Origin: Albophoma yamanashiensis
Taxonomy: Eukaryota > Ascomycota > Sordariomycetes > Hypocreales > Ophiocordycipitaceae
DNA length: 64,000 nucleotides
NCBI GenBank assembly: GCA_001600555.1
Contig: BCKH01000004.1
Span: 1-64,000 of the forward strand
Reading direction: 5' to 3'
Shown one piece after another: positions 32,906-42,727 of this stretch. Every line of letters starts with the position of its first letter. Within the stretch, counting starts at the first letter, position 1. A model generated the notes under the pieces. The model ran no database searches. It was not told the origin of the DNA and worked only from the letters and a program-made list of their open reading frames with translations. Position numbers and translations under genes: made by a program.

Positions 32906-34999
32906 ATGTCTGACAGCGTTTATCCGAAACCAATGCGTTTGGGCACGCGAAGCTGTGCCGAGTGCCGGAGGCGGAAAGTCCGATGCGTCTTCCCGGCCGC
33001 AGGTCCGCCATGCCAGCAATGTGGCTTGCGCGGCATCCCGTGCACTTCTCAGCAGCCAGCAGGGCAGGATATTGGGTCGTCGGGGAGCCTGTCGTCTCTG
33101 GGAGAAGAGCGGTTGAAGCAGCGGCTCGCCGACATTGAAATCAGCGTGCGCGACATCTGGGCTAGCCTGAGTCTGACAGGCGCTTCTCCGTCGCTCACGG
33201 GGCTGCTGCCAGGGGCTCCATCCACGACGCCAAGCGTAGAAGGCCATATTGGTGTCGAGCTGGAGTCGATGCTCGACGTCGAGAGCGCGACCCACGCTAC
33301 CATGCCCGACGAGTCCGACATGGCGGATGACGGCTTTGGCTTCCGAGACGCGCCGCTGCTCACCCTGGTCAAGGCGGCCAGCATAACGGAAGAACTGCAG
33401 TTTGCTTCCTCCGAACCGTCGGCTAAGGGCAACAAGGCCAGCGACGCTGTCCATATCCCCGAGTTTCTGATGCTAAAGGACGACGATCTGTTGACGGTCC
33501 TTGCGGCGACGGTGCAATACTGGCCCATCTGGCCACCCTGGCAGTATGGCGCCCTGCCTCCGACCATGCGCACTCTCCAGACCGGCGGAGTCGAATTTGC
33601 CGCTCGGTTTCTGTCACACATGGTGAGGTCCAGCAGCCCTTGCATCGCGGCCAAGGCCATGCTCTGGCTGTCACTGTGTATTCAACAGGCACCAAAGACG
33701 CTGCAGCTGTCAAGGTGTGAATTATCACAGGAGGCTCTTCTCGCCTCGTACATGCAAACAGCCGACAGGCTGCTGACATCGGCCGGCACGGGCGAGACGC
33801 TACATGGGATCGAAGCCCGGCTCATCCAGCAGAAGCTGTACATGGACATGGGCCGGCCGCGCCAGGCCTGGCTCAGCGTCCGCCGCGCCGCCGATGGGGC
33901 GATGCTCCTGCGTCTCCATCGCGCTCCAAACCAAAAAGGAGGAGGAGGAGGCCGCGAGGCAGCCATCTGGACCGAGATCTGGCATCTCGAGACCAGCATC
34001 GCTCTGATCCTAGGCCTGCCGAGCACCATTCCCACCCCCAGCCCCCCCAGCCCCGGCCCGCCGCCGCAGCGCGACCACGACGACGGCAGCAGCGGCTGCG
34101 ACAACCCGCTCCGCACGCTCCAGCACAGAATGTGCAACCTCGCCGCGTCCGTCGTGGCCAGGAACCAGAGCCCGCAGCCGAGCTACCTCGCCACCGTACA
34201 GATGGGCCACGAGCTCGACGGGTGCCGGGCCCTCATGCCCGACAGCTGGTGGCACGAGCCGCCGCGGCCGGACCAGCCGCTTGCGCAGCTGTACGCCCAG
34301 CAGGCGACAAAGGTGCAGTACTTTCTCATCGCCAAGCTGCTGCACCTGCCTTTTATGCTCAGCGCCGACGCCGGGTACGAGTTCAGCCGCGCATCGGCCG
34401 TCGCCGCGTCACGGGGCCTGATAGCCGCCTATCTCGGCCTGAGGAGCTGCGGCATGGGCCTGTTTGTCGTGTGCGACTCGCTCGAGTTTCAGGCCTTTAG
34501 CGCCGGCATCACGCTGCTGATCCGCCTGCTATCGCCTACGTCCGGGGGAAGGCCGGGTGACGATGATAACAGCGGCGAGGACTGGCCGCTTATCGAGGCG
34601 CTGACTATGAGCCTGCGGCGCACGGCGAACCTGATGCGGTGCGACGTCGCCAGCCAGGCCGCCGAGGTGCTGGGCTTCCTCACGCAGGCGGCACGTGGCG
34701 CCTACGCCGGCCCGGACAGGTACGACGTTGTCCTGCCGTACTTCGGCAAGATCACCATTGCCCTGTCGCGGGGCCGGAAGACGGCCGATCTGGAAGGACG
34801 GGACGAGTGCTGCCAGAAGCAGCAGCAGCCTCCCTTTGGCACCGTCGAGTTTAGCGCAGACCCTTTCGACCTCGTTCACTTTTCTGGAAGCCTGGAGGGA
34901 GAGCTCGGCGGCGATTGGTCGTCCATGGCCGACGTCGACATCGGCTTTGACTGGACGCAGACCTTTACCTTTGACAACAACAACAGCCACCTGCTATGA
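32906..34999 (+). CDS. Zn2Cys6 transcription factor, intronless
   Basis: A single frame. The ATG at 32,906 (MSDSVYPKPMRLGTRS) is preferred because it stands 18 residues before the zinc cluster; an in-frame ATG at 32,801 would add 35 residues of leader-like sequence. The cluster is C-x2-C-x6-C-x8-C-x2-C-x6-C, from CAECRRRKVRC. The rest is a long helical transcription-factor domain with GRPRQAWLSVRRAADGAMLL, EIWHLETSIALILGLPS and a Pro-rich loop. The product is 697 residues. It is GC-rich and intronless like its divergent SDR neighbour. The target genes are unknown. Confidence 0.88.
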   Translation: MSDSVYPKPMRLGTRSCAECRRRKVRCVFPAAGPPCQQCGLRGIPCTSQQPAGQDIGSSGSLSSLGEERLKQRLADIEISVRDIWASLSLTGASPSLTGLLPGAPSTTPSVEGHIGVELESMLDVESATHATMPDESDMADDGFGFRDAPLLTLVKAASITEELQFASSEPSAKGNKASDAVHIPEFLMLKDDDLLTVLAATVQYWPIWPPWQYGALPPTMRTLQTGGVEFAARFLSHMVRSSSPCIAAKAMLWLSLCIQQAPKTLQLSRCELSQEALLASYMQTADRLLTSAGTGETLHGIEARLIQQKLYMDMGRPRQAWLSVRRAADGAMLLRLHRAPNQKGGGGGREAAIWTEIWHLETSIALILGLPSTIPTPSPPSPGPPPQRDHDDGSSGCDNPLRTLQHRMCNLAASVVARNQSPQPSYLATVQMGHELDGCRALMPDSWWHEPPRPDQPLAQLYAQQATKVQYFLIAKLLHLPFMLSADAGYEFSRASAVAASRGLIAAYLGLRSCGMGLFVVCDSLEFQAFSAGITLLIRLLSPTSGGRPGDDDNSGEDWPLIEALTMSLRRTANLMRCDVASQAAEVLGFLTQAARGAYAGPDRYDVVLPYFGKITIALSRGRKTADLEGRDECCQKQQQPPFGTVEFSADPFDLVHFSGSLEGELGGDWSSMADVDIGFDWTQTFTFDNNNSHLL

Positions 35000-35377
35000 T
35001 GTCCTATATTCATATAACTCTAGCCCTGTATAGCGGTATTAGAGTCGAATTCTCGCCGCCCTAAGAGATACCATTAGAAGATGAAAATGCGTACGGCCCA
35101 GCAGTTGTAGGTAGTGACATGCGAAGCAAAAATGAAATCCAAAGTTGACCAACACCTTGCCCCATTTTGGGGGTCAACTGTGGGCGCTTAGAAACCATCT
35201 TTGACTTACCATGGGGGCCGTTTCAACGTTGCAGTTATGATCGACATAATGACAAATTGTACTAAATACTCTAAGAAATGTCCTTTTTATATCATCTCAC
35301 AGGTATCCCTCAAGCCCAGTAGAAGATATCATACTCTTCTTGATCCTGTTTAGATCTAAGAGAAATCATAGTAGATA
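35000..35377. other. 3' flank of the regulator, no gene
   Basis: AT-rich; nothing recognised. Confidence 0.45.
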
Positions 35378-35940
35378 TTGTGCACATGCTTGAAAGCGTT
35401 ATTCCCGAACAAGCTGACTCTGACTGTTCTTGTTACCCTCAAACTTCTAATTAGCCCGCAGCTTTACGTTAATGCGTTTCCCATCCCCGATAATCTCATT
35501 GGCGATACAAGCATCACGGCTGAACAGATGAAGAATACATTTCCATCACGAGACCCTTTCAACTCTTTAAACTAGTGGGGAATGAGCTTATATAGCTATG
35601 AGTACAGGATGTAAGATATTTGACCTCAAGCCGTCGCGACTGACATCTCATTAGTAAATGCGGCGACATTAGCAATCACATGAAGGGCTGCATCAATGAA
35701 GCCTATGCCGATGCCAACAAATTAGTTAATTTGGAGGGCGTCAAAAGCGATATTAACTGGAAATTTACCGCGGCTCTTGAATATCTGGGACCCCCTGGTG
35801 CGTTGCTACTCCTGCGAAATTCTCCCCATCAGAGACCCATCCTGTCTTCAGAGAACTTGAACACCCAGGCACCATTGCTGGAGGAAGGGTGCCCTACGTT
35901 GATACGAGGTGGAAAGTGAAAGTCATAGGGTGTCTACTTT
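35378..35940 (+). pseudogene. Possible relic of a secreted-protein gene
   Basis: The first frame begins without an ATG (TTG at 35,378) and encodes a strong signal-peptide-like stretch, LTLTVLVTLKLLI, ending VNAFPIP. It closes at 35,575. A second frame from 35,680 reads MKGCINEAYADANKLVNLEG, then ALEYLGPPG, and a third reads ELEHPGTIAGGRVPY. No single frame or splice pattern joins them. I do not recognise the family; a secreted hydrolase or peptidase is one idea that I cannot support. It looks like a decayed gene. Confidence 0.3.
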
Positions 35941-36145
35941 ATGCGTTATCTAGACACTAATAGGCACGACCTGCCTATAGTAGCAGTTAGCAGGGGAACC
36001 GTCTACTCATCTAGTTCCTGATTATCTTTTATGTTTCTTCGCTTCCTTAGCCCGCGTGTATCCCTGCGCGTTTCATTTTCTCTATTTCGCTAAAGTCTAA
36101 CCTGGGCTTGTTGAGGTCTATACTATCGCCCCTAAAAAACACCAA

Positions 36146-37129
36146 TTATGCAAACTCATCTTCATCCTTGTCAATAGTGTTTTTCGCCGCTTGTAAGAGG
36201 GTGGTCTTCCAATCGTCTAAACCGTTAGCCCCCTCGAACTCTGATACAATTTGTGTAAACATCTCTTGCTCCTTGTTTTCTATTGAAGAGACAAGATTTG
36301 AGAGTAGCGCTAGCTCTGGTTGCGTGGCAAACGATGGATCCATTTTGCGAAAGTCGACCAGCGCGCGCCGAGCTGCGACCATGTCACCAGTAGCGAGGTA
36401 GCAGATACCAGCCTTAAACAAATGCTCCCTGACGCCAACTGTTACCAGAAAGCTATCGATTGCTTCCGCCGCAGACCTCTTATAGTGCATTATTGCCTTA
36501 TAATAGTCTCCCTCGAGCGCAGCTAGGTCAGCGACCTTAAGGCAAGGCCTGCTAGCGTATCTGCTTCCTCCTGTTAACGAAACGATGCATAGCGTTCTTA
36601 AGCTTTCCCCATGCGTACCCTCTCATATTGGCTTTCTCATAAAGATCAGCAGCAGCCTCGTAGACCTTTATAGCAGTTTTCCTGTCGCCCAATTGTATGT
36701 CTTGTATGTCGCCTAATTGTTCCATTTGTCTCGCTGCTCGGTTAAAGTCGCCTTTTTCGCAATATCGATAGATGATCGCACTCAGATTCCTTATAGCGCC
36801 TTGTGGATCTATATCCTTAAAAGCGCTGAACGCTTTTAGGCGGTACGATATCGCGTCGTCTTGATGCTTCAGGATGTCGGTATATATTTGCGCGGCTTTT
36901 TCATATAAATTCCCGGCGTTCAAATCTGTCTCGACTTTGAGCACCATGTATCAGTATTTCTGATCTTTGAACATTACCGACATTCATGCTGGAGACTGTA
37001 GGCATTCGCTGCTTGGATGTATAGTGCCGCAGCATTTTGGTACTTGCGACTGCGAAAACAGAAGAAGCTTAGGCTTCGTAACCATTCTTCAGCCTTGTTC
37101 AATTTTAGCGTCGTTTGAGTTTCCTCCAT
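36146..37129 (-). CDS. Alpha-SNAP / Sec17 homologue
   Basis: Exons 37,129-36,982, 36,934-36,619 and 36,560-36,146 join in frame to 292 residues, the usual Sec17 length. Seen in order: RKYQNAAALYIQAANAY, NLYEKAAQIY, RNLSAIIYRYCEKGDFNRAA, LKVADLAALEGDYYKAI, HLFKAGICYLATGDMVAARR, DPSFATQPELALL and LDDWKTTLLQAAKN. These are the TPR-like helices of SNAPs. The tail ends DKDEDEFA. SNAPs bring the ATPase NSF (Sec18) to SNARE complexes to recycle them. The sequence is more diverged from the general pattern than a housekeeping copy would be, so it may be a paralogue. Intron 1 uses a GTCGGT donor. It is divergent from the regulator at 37,589, 460 bp away, on the edge of the biosynthetic genes. Confidence 0.85.
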
Positions 37130-37588
37130 TCTATCGACAATGGGATAATACAAACCTCCGTGACCAGAATCTGTGGACTTGGTACCATTCTTGTGAGCAA
37201 TGAAGTGTATGTCAGCACTTTACGCGGCTTTGAATGGTTTGGTGTCAACAAAAGAGCTCCTTCGGAAGTGGAAATCATAGCAGTAGCCGCGCTTGGCTTG
37301 ATGTATAAAATTTTGTCTACGGAGTATGTCACAGGGGGTCATGCATTGTTAATCTCGCCGAGACTGCCTTCGGTTCGGGATGGGTTTCATGTCCGCTGTC
37401 GGGGAGTTCGGGGTTGCCAAGTCCGAAATCCGTTAGCCCTCGACATCTTCCCACCAATAACACAGGGAAGGTGGGGGCGGATATTTCGGAGTTCTCTCGG
37501 GTGGGGGGGTTTTTGATTTGCGCTGGGCGACGTGGCTGGTCAACTCCGTAGAATTCTTCGAAAACCGTCCATCTCTTTACGGTTCATC
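37130..37588. promoter_or_regulatory. Divergent promoter between SNAP and Zn2Cys6 regulator
   Basis: Contains several CGG/TCGG words between 37,370 and 37,510 (for example TTCGGTTCGGG and GTCGGGGAGTTCGGGG), plausible for Zn2Cys6 binding. It also has TACGGAGTATG at ~37,318. The shared region would let the regulator and the SNAP gene be controlled together. Confidence 0.45.
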
Positions 37589-39717
37589 ATGGACCGCTCT
37601 CGTGCGATATCTGCCTCGTACGGAATGGCTTGCACGAACTGTTCTGCTGCGAAATCTCGATGCATCCTACGTCAGGATCAAGGCAGCTGTGAAAGGTAGG
37701 CTAGTTCCGCCGCGGCTTTCCGACATGAGTTTTCGACCTCCTCTCTTCGCCCAATGTCGCTGCTTTTCTAAGGATCCGGACAATACATACCTTCATTGAG
37801 TGCGTGGTAAAATGTCCTCAGGTGTCATCGGCAAAAGAAGGAATGCCATATCCCCACATCAAGTCGAAGGCGTGCTACGAGAGTGACGAAGTCGGGAACA
37901 GCGGTCTTAGAAGCGCAGCTCGACCGCGTCATATCCGTACTAAGGTCGCAATCTTCCGCCACCGCCTTATCATCCCCAAACCGAAACGTGACGGCTGCTC
38001 GAGACTTTTCTCGTGTTTCTAATACCGATATGACTCACAAGCCCCTGTCTTGGCATCCGACATGTATATGTACACCTAGTCTCCAAGTTGCAACCACACC
38101 TGCGCAGCATAGAGAAGGTTACCCATTCACCACAGAACCCGTGAACGGCGATGCTACGGTACAGATTGGAATGGATGAAGCGGAATGGAATCTGAATTAT
38201 TTCCGACAAACCTCAGTTTTATATTTTCCGTTCGTTCATATTCACAAGGACGTTCCGTCTGAACAGCTGCGTCGCGAGCGGCCCTTCCTGTGGAAATGCA
38301 TCCAAGCTTCAACTACATGCTCTTTGCGTTTAAAGCAAGCACTTGCTCTGGAAATACGTCTCGAAATCGCCCAAAGAGCTGTCTACAGACTCGAAAAAGA
38401 TATTGACCTCGTTTTGGGCATCGTTGTCTTCGTTGCTTGGTGAGAGGTTTCTACTAGCTGATTGTATGCGTAAGATCTAATAACAGAATCAAGGGGCCAG
38501 GTGTATCTAAAGGACGGCGATTTCCTCTGCGGACTATTGCAACTTGCGTTCTCACTGACCATAGACCTCGGCCTTCACAGACAGCGAAATGAGACTGCGC
38601 ATATTCTTCGAGTACGACGCATTGATATGCCGATGGTTTCGGAACCGAAACACATTTCAATGGAGGAGCGCCGAGCCGTGCTTGGGTGTTGGTATTTGAG
38701 TTCGGTGTATGGATCTCAATGCTTATTCTTGAGTGTACCAGCTAATCGAGATAAGATTTTCGATCACATTTCAGCGCATCAGTATTATGGGCTGGACAAA
38801 TCTCATGGAATATAGTCTCCAGCAGCTCTCTGAGCACAATGAACTGCCAACAGATCATCTCATCGTTGGCATTGTCAAGACCCAGCTTACTGTCAATGAC
38901 ATTAGCCATCTGGCTACACGTCCACCGTCGGATAACACAGAGGATCTTTTGAAACCGCCGCTCTCCTTCTTCATGAACACTTTTCGCACGCGGCTTGCCA
39001 ATATCATCGCTTCAGCTGGAGTATCGCAAGGGGATGAAAGTAAGCAACGAAACGTGGAGGAGTTTGCTTATTTTGCCTCTTATTGTGCAGTCGAGCAGCT
39101 GCTAACCGCTATTAGCCGCACTCATAGTTTGCCTCAATTTCGCTCATGTTCTCCTGGACGAAATTCCTCTCCTAACGAACCCAATCCCTGGAACACCCGC
39201 CACTGAACATATCGAAGAACTGTATCGGCTACTTTCCTCCATTAAGCGCTGGTTCGATTCTTTCCTCAATCAGCCTGCATTGAATCATCCCGCCGTCACG
39301 TTTCCGATAACAGCTCAGCTGAGTTATTGCTTGATGCTTCTGTACCGGCTCGAAAAGAAACGCAGTCCACTCATTGACAAGGCGACTGCGCGACAGGTCA
39401 TTGATTTATTCAAGATCCTGGACAATGTAAAAGACCGACTAAATGATGTCGATCACTTGATAAGCGGTGGTTTGGGTAGAAGCCACTTTGCCCAGCTTGG
39501 AACAGACAACGTTTTTTCGAAATACGCGCGGTTCATTGATGCCCTTGCTTCTGAATGGGTGGAGGAGTTGAAAGACAACCTTGAACGCCCAACGCCGCAA
39601 GAGTGTCTAAGTTTCGTAGAGCCTCCATGCGCCGCGGAGATCTCAGGAATGCACATAGATTACGAAAGCTTTTGGTTCCCCGAACTTTTCAATTCCTTTG
39701 GGTTAGATTTTTCTTAG
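37589..39717 (+). CDS. Zn2Cys6 transcription factor, probable frameshift near the 3' end
   Basis: Exons 37,589-37,695, 37,822-38,439, 38,494-38,704 and 38,775-39,717. The zinc cluster is split by intron 1 and is canonical once joined (CTNCSAAKSRC, x8, CERC, HRQKKEC). It is followed by a basic stretch RRRATR and a short coiled region LEAQLDRVISVLRS. The transcription-factor domain shows FVHIHKDVPSEQLRRERPFLW, LLQLAFSLTIDLGLHRQ and EERRAVLGCWYLSS. At ~39,141 one extra base shifts the frame between SLPQF and HVLLDEIPLL. With that base removed the protein is ~625 residues, resembling LeuB-type regulators. It lies next to the ATP-grasp gene and may be a pathway regulator. Confidence 0.8.
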
Positions 39718-40265
39718 ACAATTGAGCGAGTGTAGAGATCGGCTTCACACTGAGGCCCGAATCGGGCCTGGATGTGACTCCATCGCTACCATCCTAGTGC
39801 CTGTCGCCTTCGTTAATAGGAGCTATCGATAAACCACAACCAAAGCTACCCCTATATCGCGTTAAAATAGAAATGAACCGTATAGTGTAAATCCTTATGC
39901 GTACGAGATTCTATGCATGCGAATTTTATCCCCCCGACCTACTATACGTTACGTCGCTGCGCCGCCATCACCCGCGCCTACCTGCTAGCAAACCGCCCGC
40001 GAAAACGACCAAGTCCCCGCGGGACCGCCCTCTAGCTCTCCCGCCCCATCCGCCCACCGATAAACGGTGTCGAATAACGCACGCCATCCTGTTTCTGCTC
40101 TGCCGTCTTTTATATAAACCTTCATCTCGAGAAGAGCACTGGGCTGCAAAAGAGACCGGAAACGGCCGGCAACGGGAACGAAAGGCATGGAATCGAAGTT
40201 TGTCGCATCCAGATTTTCCATCCCTGTAGGACTGAACGCATATTTTACTTCCAGGGTTTTGAAGT
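39718..40265. repeat. Repeat-derived DNA including dispersed repeat A, copy 2
   Basis: Positions ~39,989-40,060 match the start of the window (repeat A). The copy continues to ~40,230 with GC-rich DNA and a TTATATAAACC at ~40,110. It lies in the gap between two convergent genes. The open frames across it on both strands have no family. Confidence 0.55.
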
Positions 40266-42359
40266 CTACTTGAAGCTATATCGTACTTCTTCCCTGACAG
40301 TCTTAGCAAGCCGCAATGCATCCTGCCTTCCTCTCTTCGAAAACACGTTAAAATACGCCAAGAAGCTATTCACACCATTGCTTGGATGAGCAACCGTCTG
40401 GCCTCTCTTGACCAGACACCCGCATCTGCTGATGTTTTTGGCCAAATCGGGCCGGCGACTGATAAGCTCAGCGCAAATATCTCCTGAGTCGAAGATGCCC
40501 TCCTTCGATGACACGTCGTAATCCGCGGGTATGAAGACCATGACGCAAACATACTGGGGGCCATGCTTGAAAGGGTGGCAGAGCGCCTTCGTGCGCTCTT
40601 TGTCGCGCAGGGCAATCAACATACCTAAACCCCAATAGTCGACACCGTGTGTAGACTCAATGACCTGCGTGCCTTTCATGCCTGGTGGGCGAGGATTGAT
40701 CTCGATGAGCCATGCTGCGGGGCCGTTCCCGGCATCTTGACTTCGAGTTTCTGAGGTCCTCCAACGAAGGTCAAAGATGCCTTCCTCGGTTCGGTATTCG
40801 GCTATCGAATTGTCAACCCGTCCTTCCAAGTGGAAAATGCCGTCGCGGAGTCCCAGCCTCAACAGCGTGTTGTGGAAGCATATGCGAAGAAGGTTGGTCT
40901 CGGATTCGGGGAGCTTGGAGGGAAATACACTGTCAAGCTCGATGAAAGTCTTTGCACCTCCCGAGCTGAGCCCATTCGTGTCTGCGCTCTTCGGAAAATC
41001 ATCACAAACCTCGAAGAAGAGAATCTCGCCGTCCAACAGAACGAAGTTGGCATCGACTTCTGGTCCAGAACAGTATCTCTCAATCACGAACTCCTTACCG
41101 TGCCTTGAGTTCGAGAGAGCATTCAGGGGTCCAAGAGCATCAATCAGGTCGGCATGGTTGTTGATAAGAAACACGCCCTCGGAACTCCAGCCGTTGCAAG
41201 GTTTGATGATGCAAGGAAACAAAGAAGACCCTTCAATCGCCGTTACTTGGAGTACTTCCTGGATGCTTGAGACCAGATGTGACCGGCGACCTTCAAAAAC
41301 GCTTGTCTCATACTTGTTGGTAGCGGTTTTGAGGGCTTCGGGTTTACAGCTGGGCAGGCCAAGCTTCTGCGCCGCAAGAGCCACGTGAGGTTGGAATGAG
41401 TCACAGAAAGTAATTATTCCGTCAACCTTGCCTCGATAAGTGGTCACTGCGCTTGCGATCCGGTCTGAGAAACCTTCGTCCGGGGGCTGCGGTAGGTCGA
41501 TTGGGATGAAGGCCTCTCTCCAATGCTCAAATTCGGTACCCTCAAGCCAGTGACCTGGCTTGTCGAGAACAACCATCTTGATTCCCAGAGCGATGGCGGC
41601 GGGGTAGATATTTGGCCCAGTTCCCCCTTCGCTGGGGTGCTGCCGACTGCCCTCAACAATGACTAGGGTCTTGCTCGGTGCCGGTCTCGATATCCAGGGG
41701 AAAGCTAGTCTGTTCTCGGCTTCTGCTTCAACGAATTGAGAAAACGAGCAGGCGTCAAGAGATCCAATACTGGGCGGCAACTGTTGGAGTATGAGACCGC
41801 CCGCTGAGGAGTCGAGAAGCCCTTGAAGGTCGTCTAGTTGGGAATCCTGGACGGCTTGGCCTGTGTAAACCCTCAAAGGCTGCGCTAGAGACAATCGTGC
41901 GTCCACAAACTCGCAGTCGATGAAGCGAAGCGGGATGATGTCGGAGCGCACAATCTGCCCCTCGCTTAGCGGCACAACGAGTTTGGCGACCCGGGCAGTG
42001 AGATTGGGACCACTCTTCACAATCGTACGAAAGCATTCCAGCAGGAACTCAGTCGCGATTGAAGATAGCGAAAGTGAAAAGGACCAGTCATTGTGCCCAA
42101 CGTAGCTCTGCCATGTGTCGTGATACGCTTCTCTCGGCGTGACGCTGAGGATTACATCGACAGTTTGCCATTGATTGCCACGAATAGGGTTTGCATGTGC
42201 CTTCCAAGTCAAGTCGAATAAAGCTGCGAATGATCAATAGTTGGTTTTGGGATGCGTTCCAGCACAAGTGAATTACTTACCCTCCTTCGCTGGCGTCAAC
42301 ACTTGGAGCTTGTTTCCATTTTGGCCAAATTCGCCCTGTGGATTGATGATGTCACCCAT
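40266..42359 (-). CDS. ATP-grasp ligase, carnosine-synthase-like
   Basis: Exon 1 (42,359-42,281, starting MGDIINPQGEFG) and exon 2 (42,223-40,266) give 678 residues. The N-terminal ~270 residues form a pre-ATP-grasp part. Then come FPCIIKPCNGWSSEGVFLI (the lysine/Gly-rich loop), EFVIERYCSGPEVDANFVLL and AWLIEINPRPPG, where Glu and Asn of EINPR should bind Mg-ATP. The layout fits ATP-grasp enzymes that join a carboxylate to an amine through an acyl phosphate, such as carnosine synthase and the ligases found in some fungal metabolite clusters. Here it is the only candidate bond-forming core enzyme, next to a P450 and an aminotransferase. Its substrates are unknown. The start is set by exon 1, because the second exon has no ATG at its head. 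Confidence 0.9.
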
Positions 42360-42727
42360 GATGATAGAGGTAGCGAAAGAATGCCAAAGTTGGCGTCAAG
42401 CATTGCACTTCTCATGCATTTCTTTTAACTCCAGTCGTTCGCTTTGTTAAGTTCCAGTTGAGAGTAAAAGTTCTATCGCTCAAGGCGTTTCCGCACGAAT
42501 GGCAAGGCCAGTGCCAGAAGCTGACTCGAAGTTTAAACCAATGCCTCGCTTATTTAATACTCACTGTTGTCGCAGCTCTGAGCTTACCTTAATTTTAGGC
42601 AATTTCAGTTCACTTATCACGCAAGACCGGTGATTACTCGATTGCTTACGCGCTTGATTACGCCGGCCCAATTCTGGCTGAGCATCTACTGCAGCACCAT
42701 TAGTAAGCGACATCTATCGAGCACATC
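42360..42727. promoter_or_regulatory. Divergent promoter between ATP-grasp and P450 genes
   Basis: 368 bp shared by the two starts, with TTATTTAATAC near 42,550. Co-regulation of the pair is likely from the layout. No palindromic operator was identified. Confidence 0.5.

Noticed and set aside
32891..33660. Long minus-strand frames over the intronless Zn2Cys6 gene
   Set aside because: GC-rich coding DNA leaves antisense frames open. The zinc cluster shows which strand is real.
40777..41388. Plus-strand open frame of 203 codons
   Set aside because: Antisense to the ATP-grasp gene.
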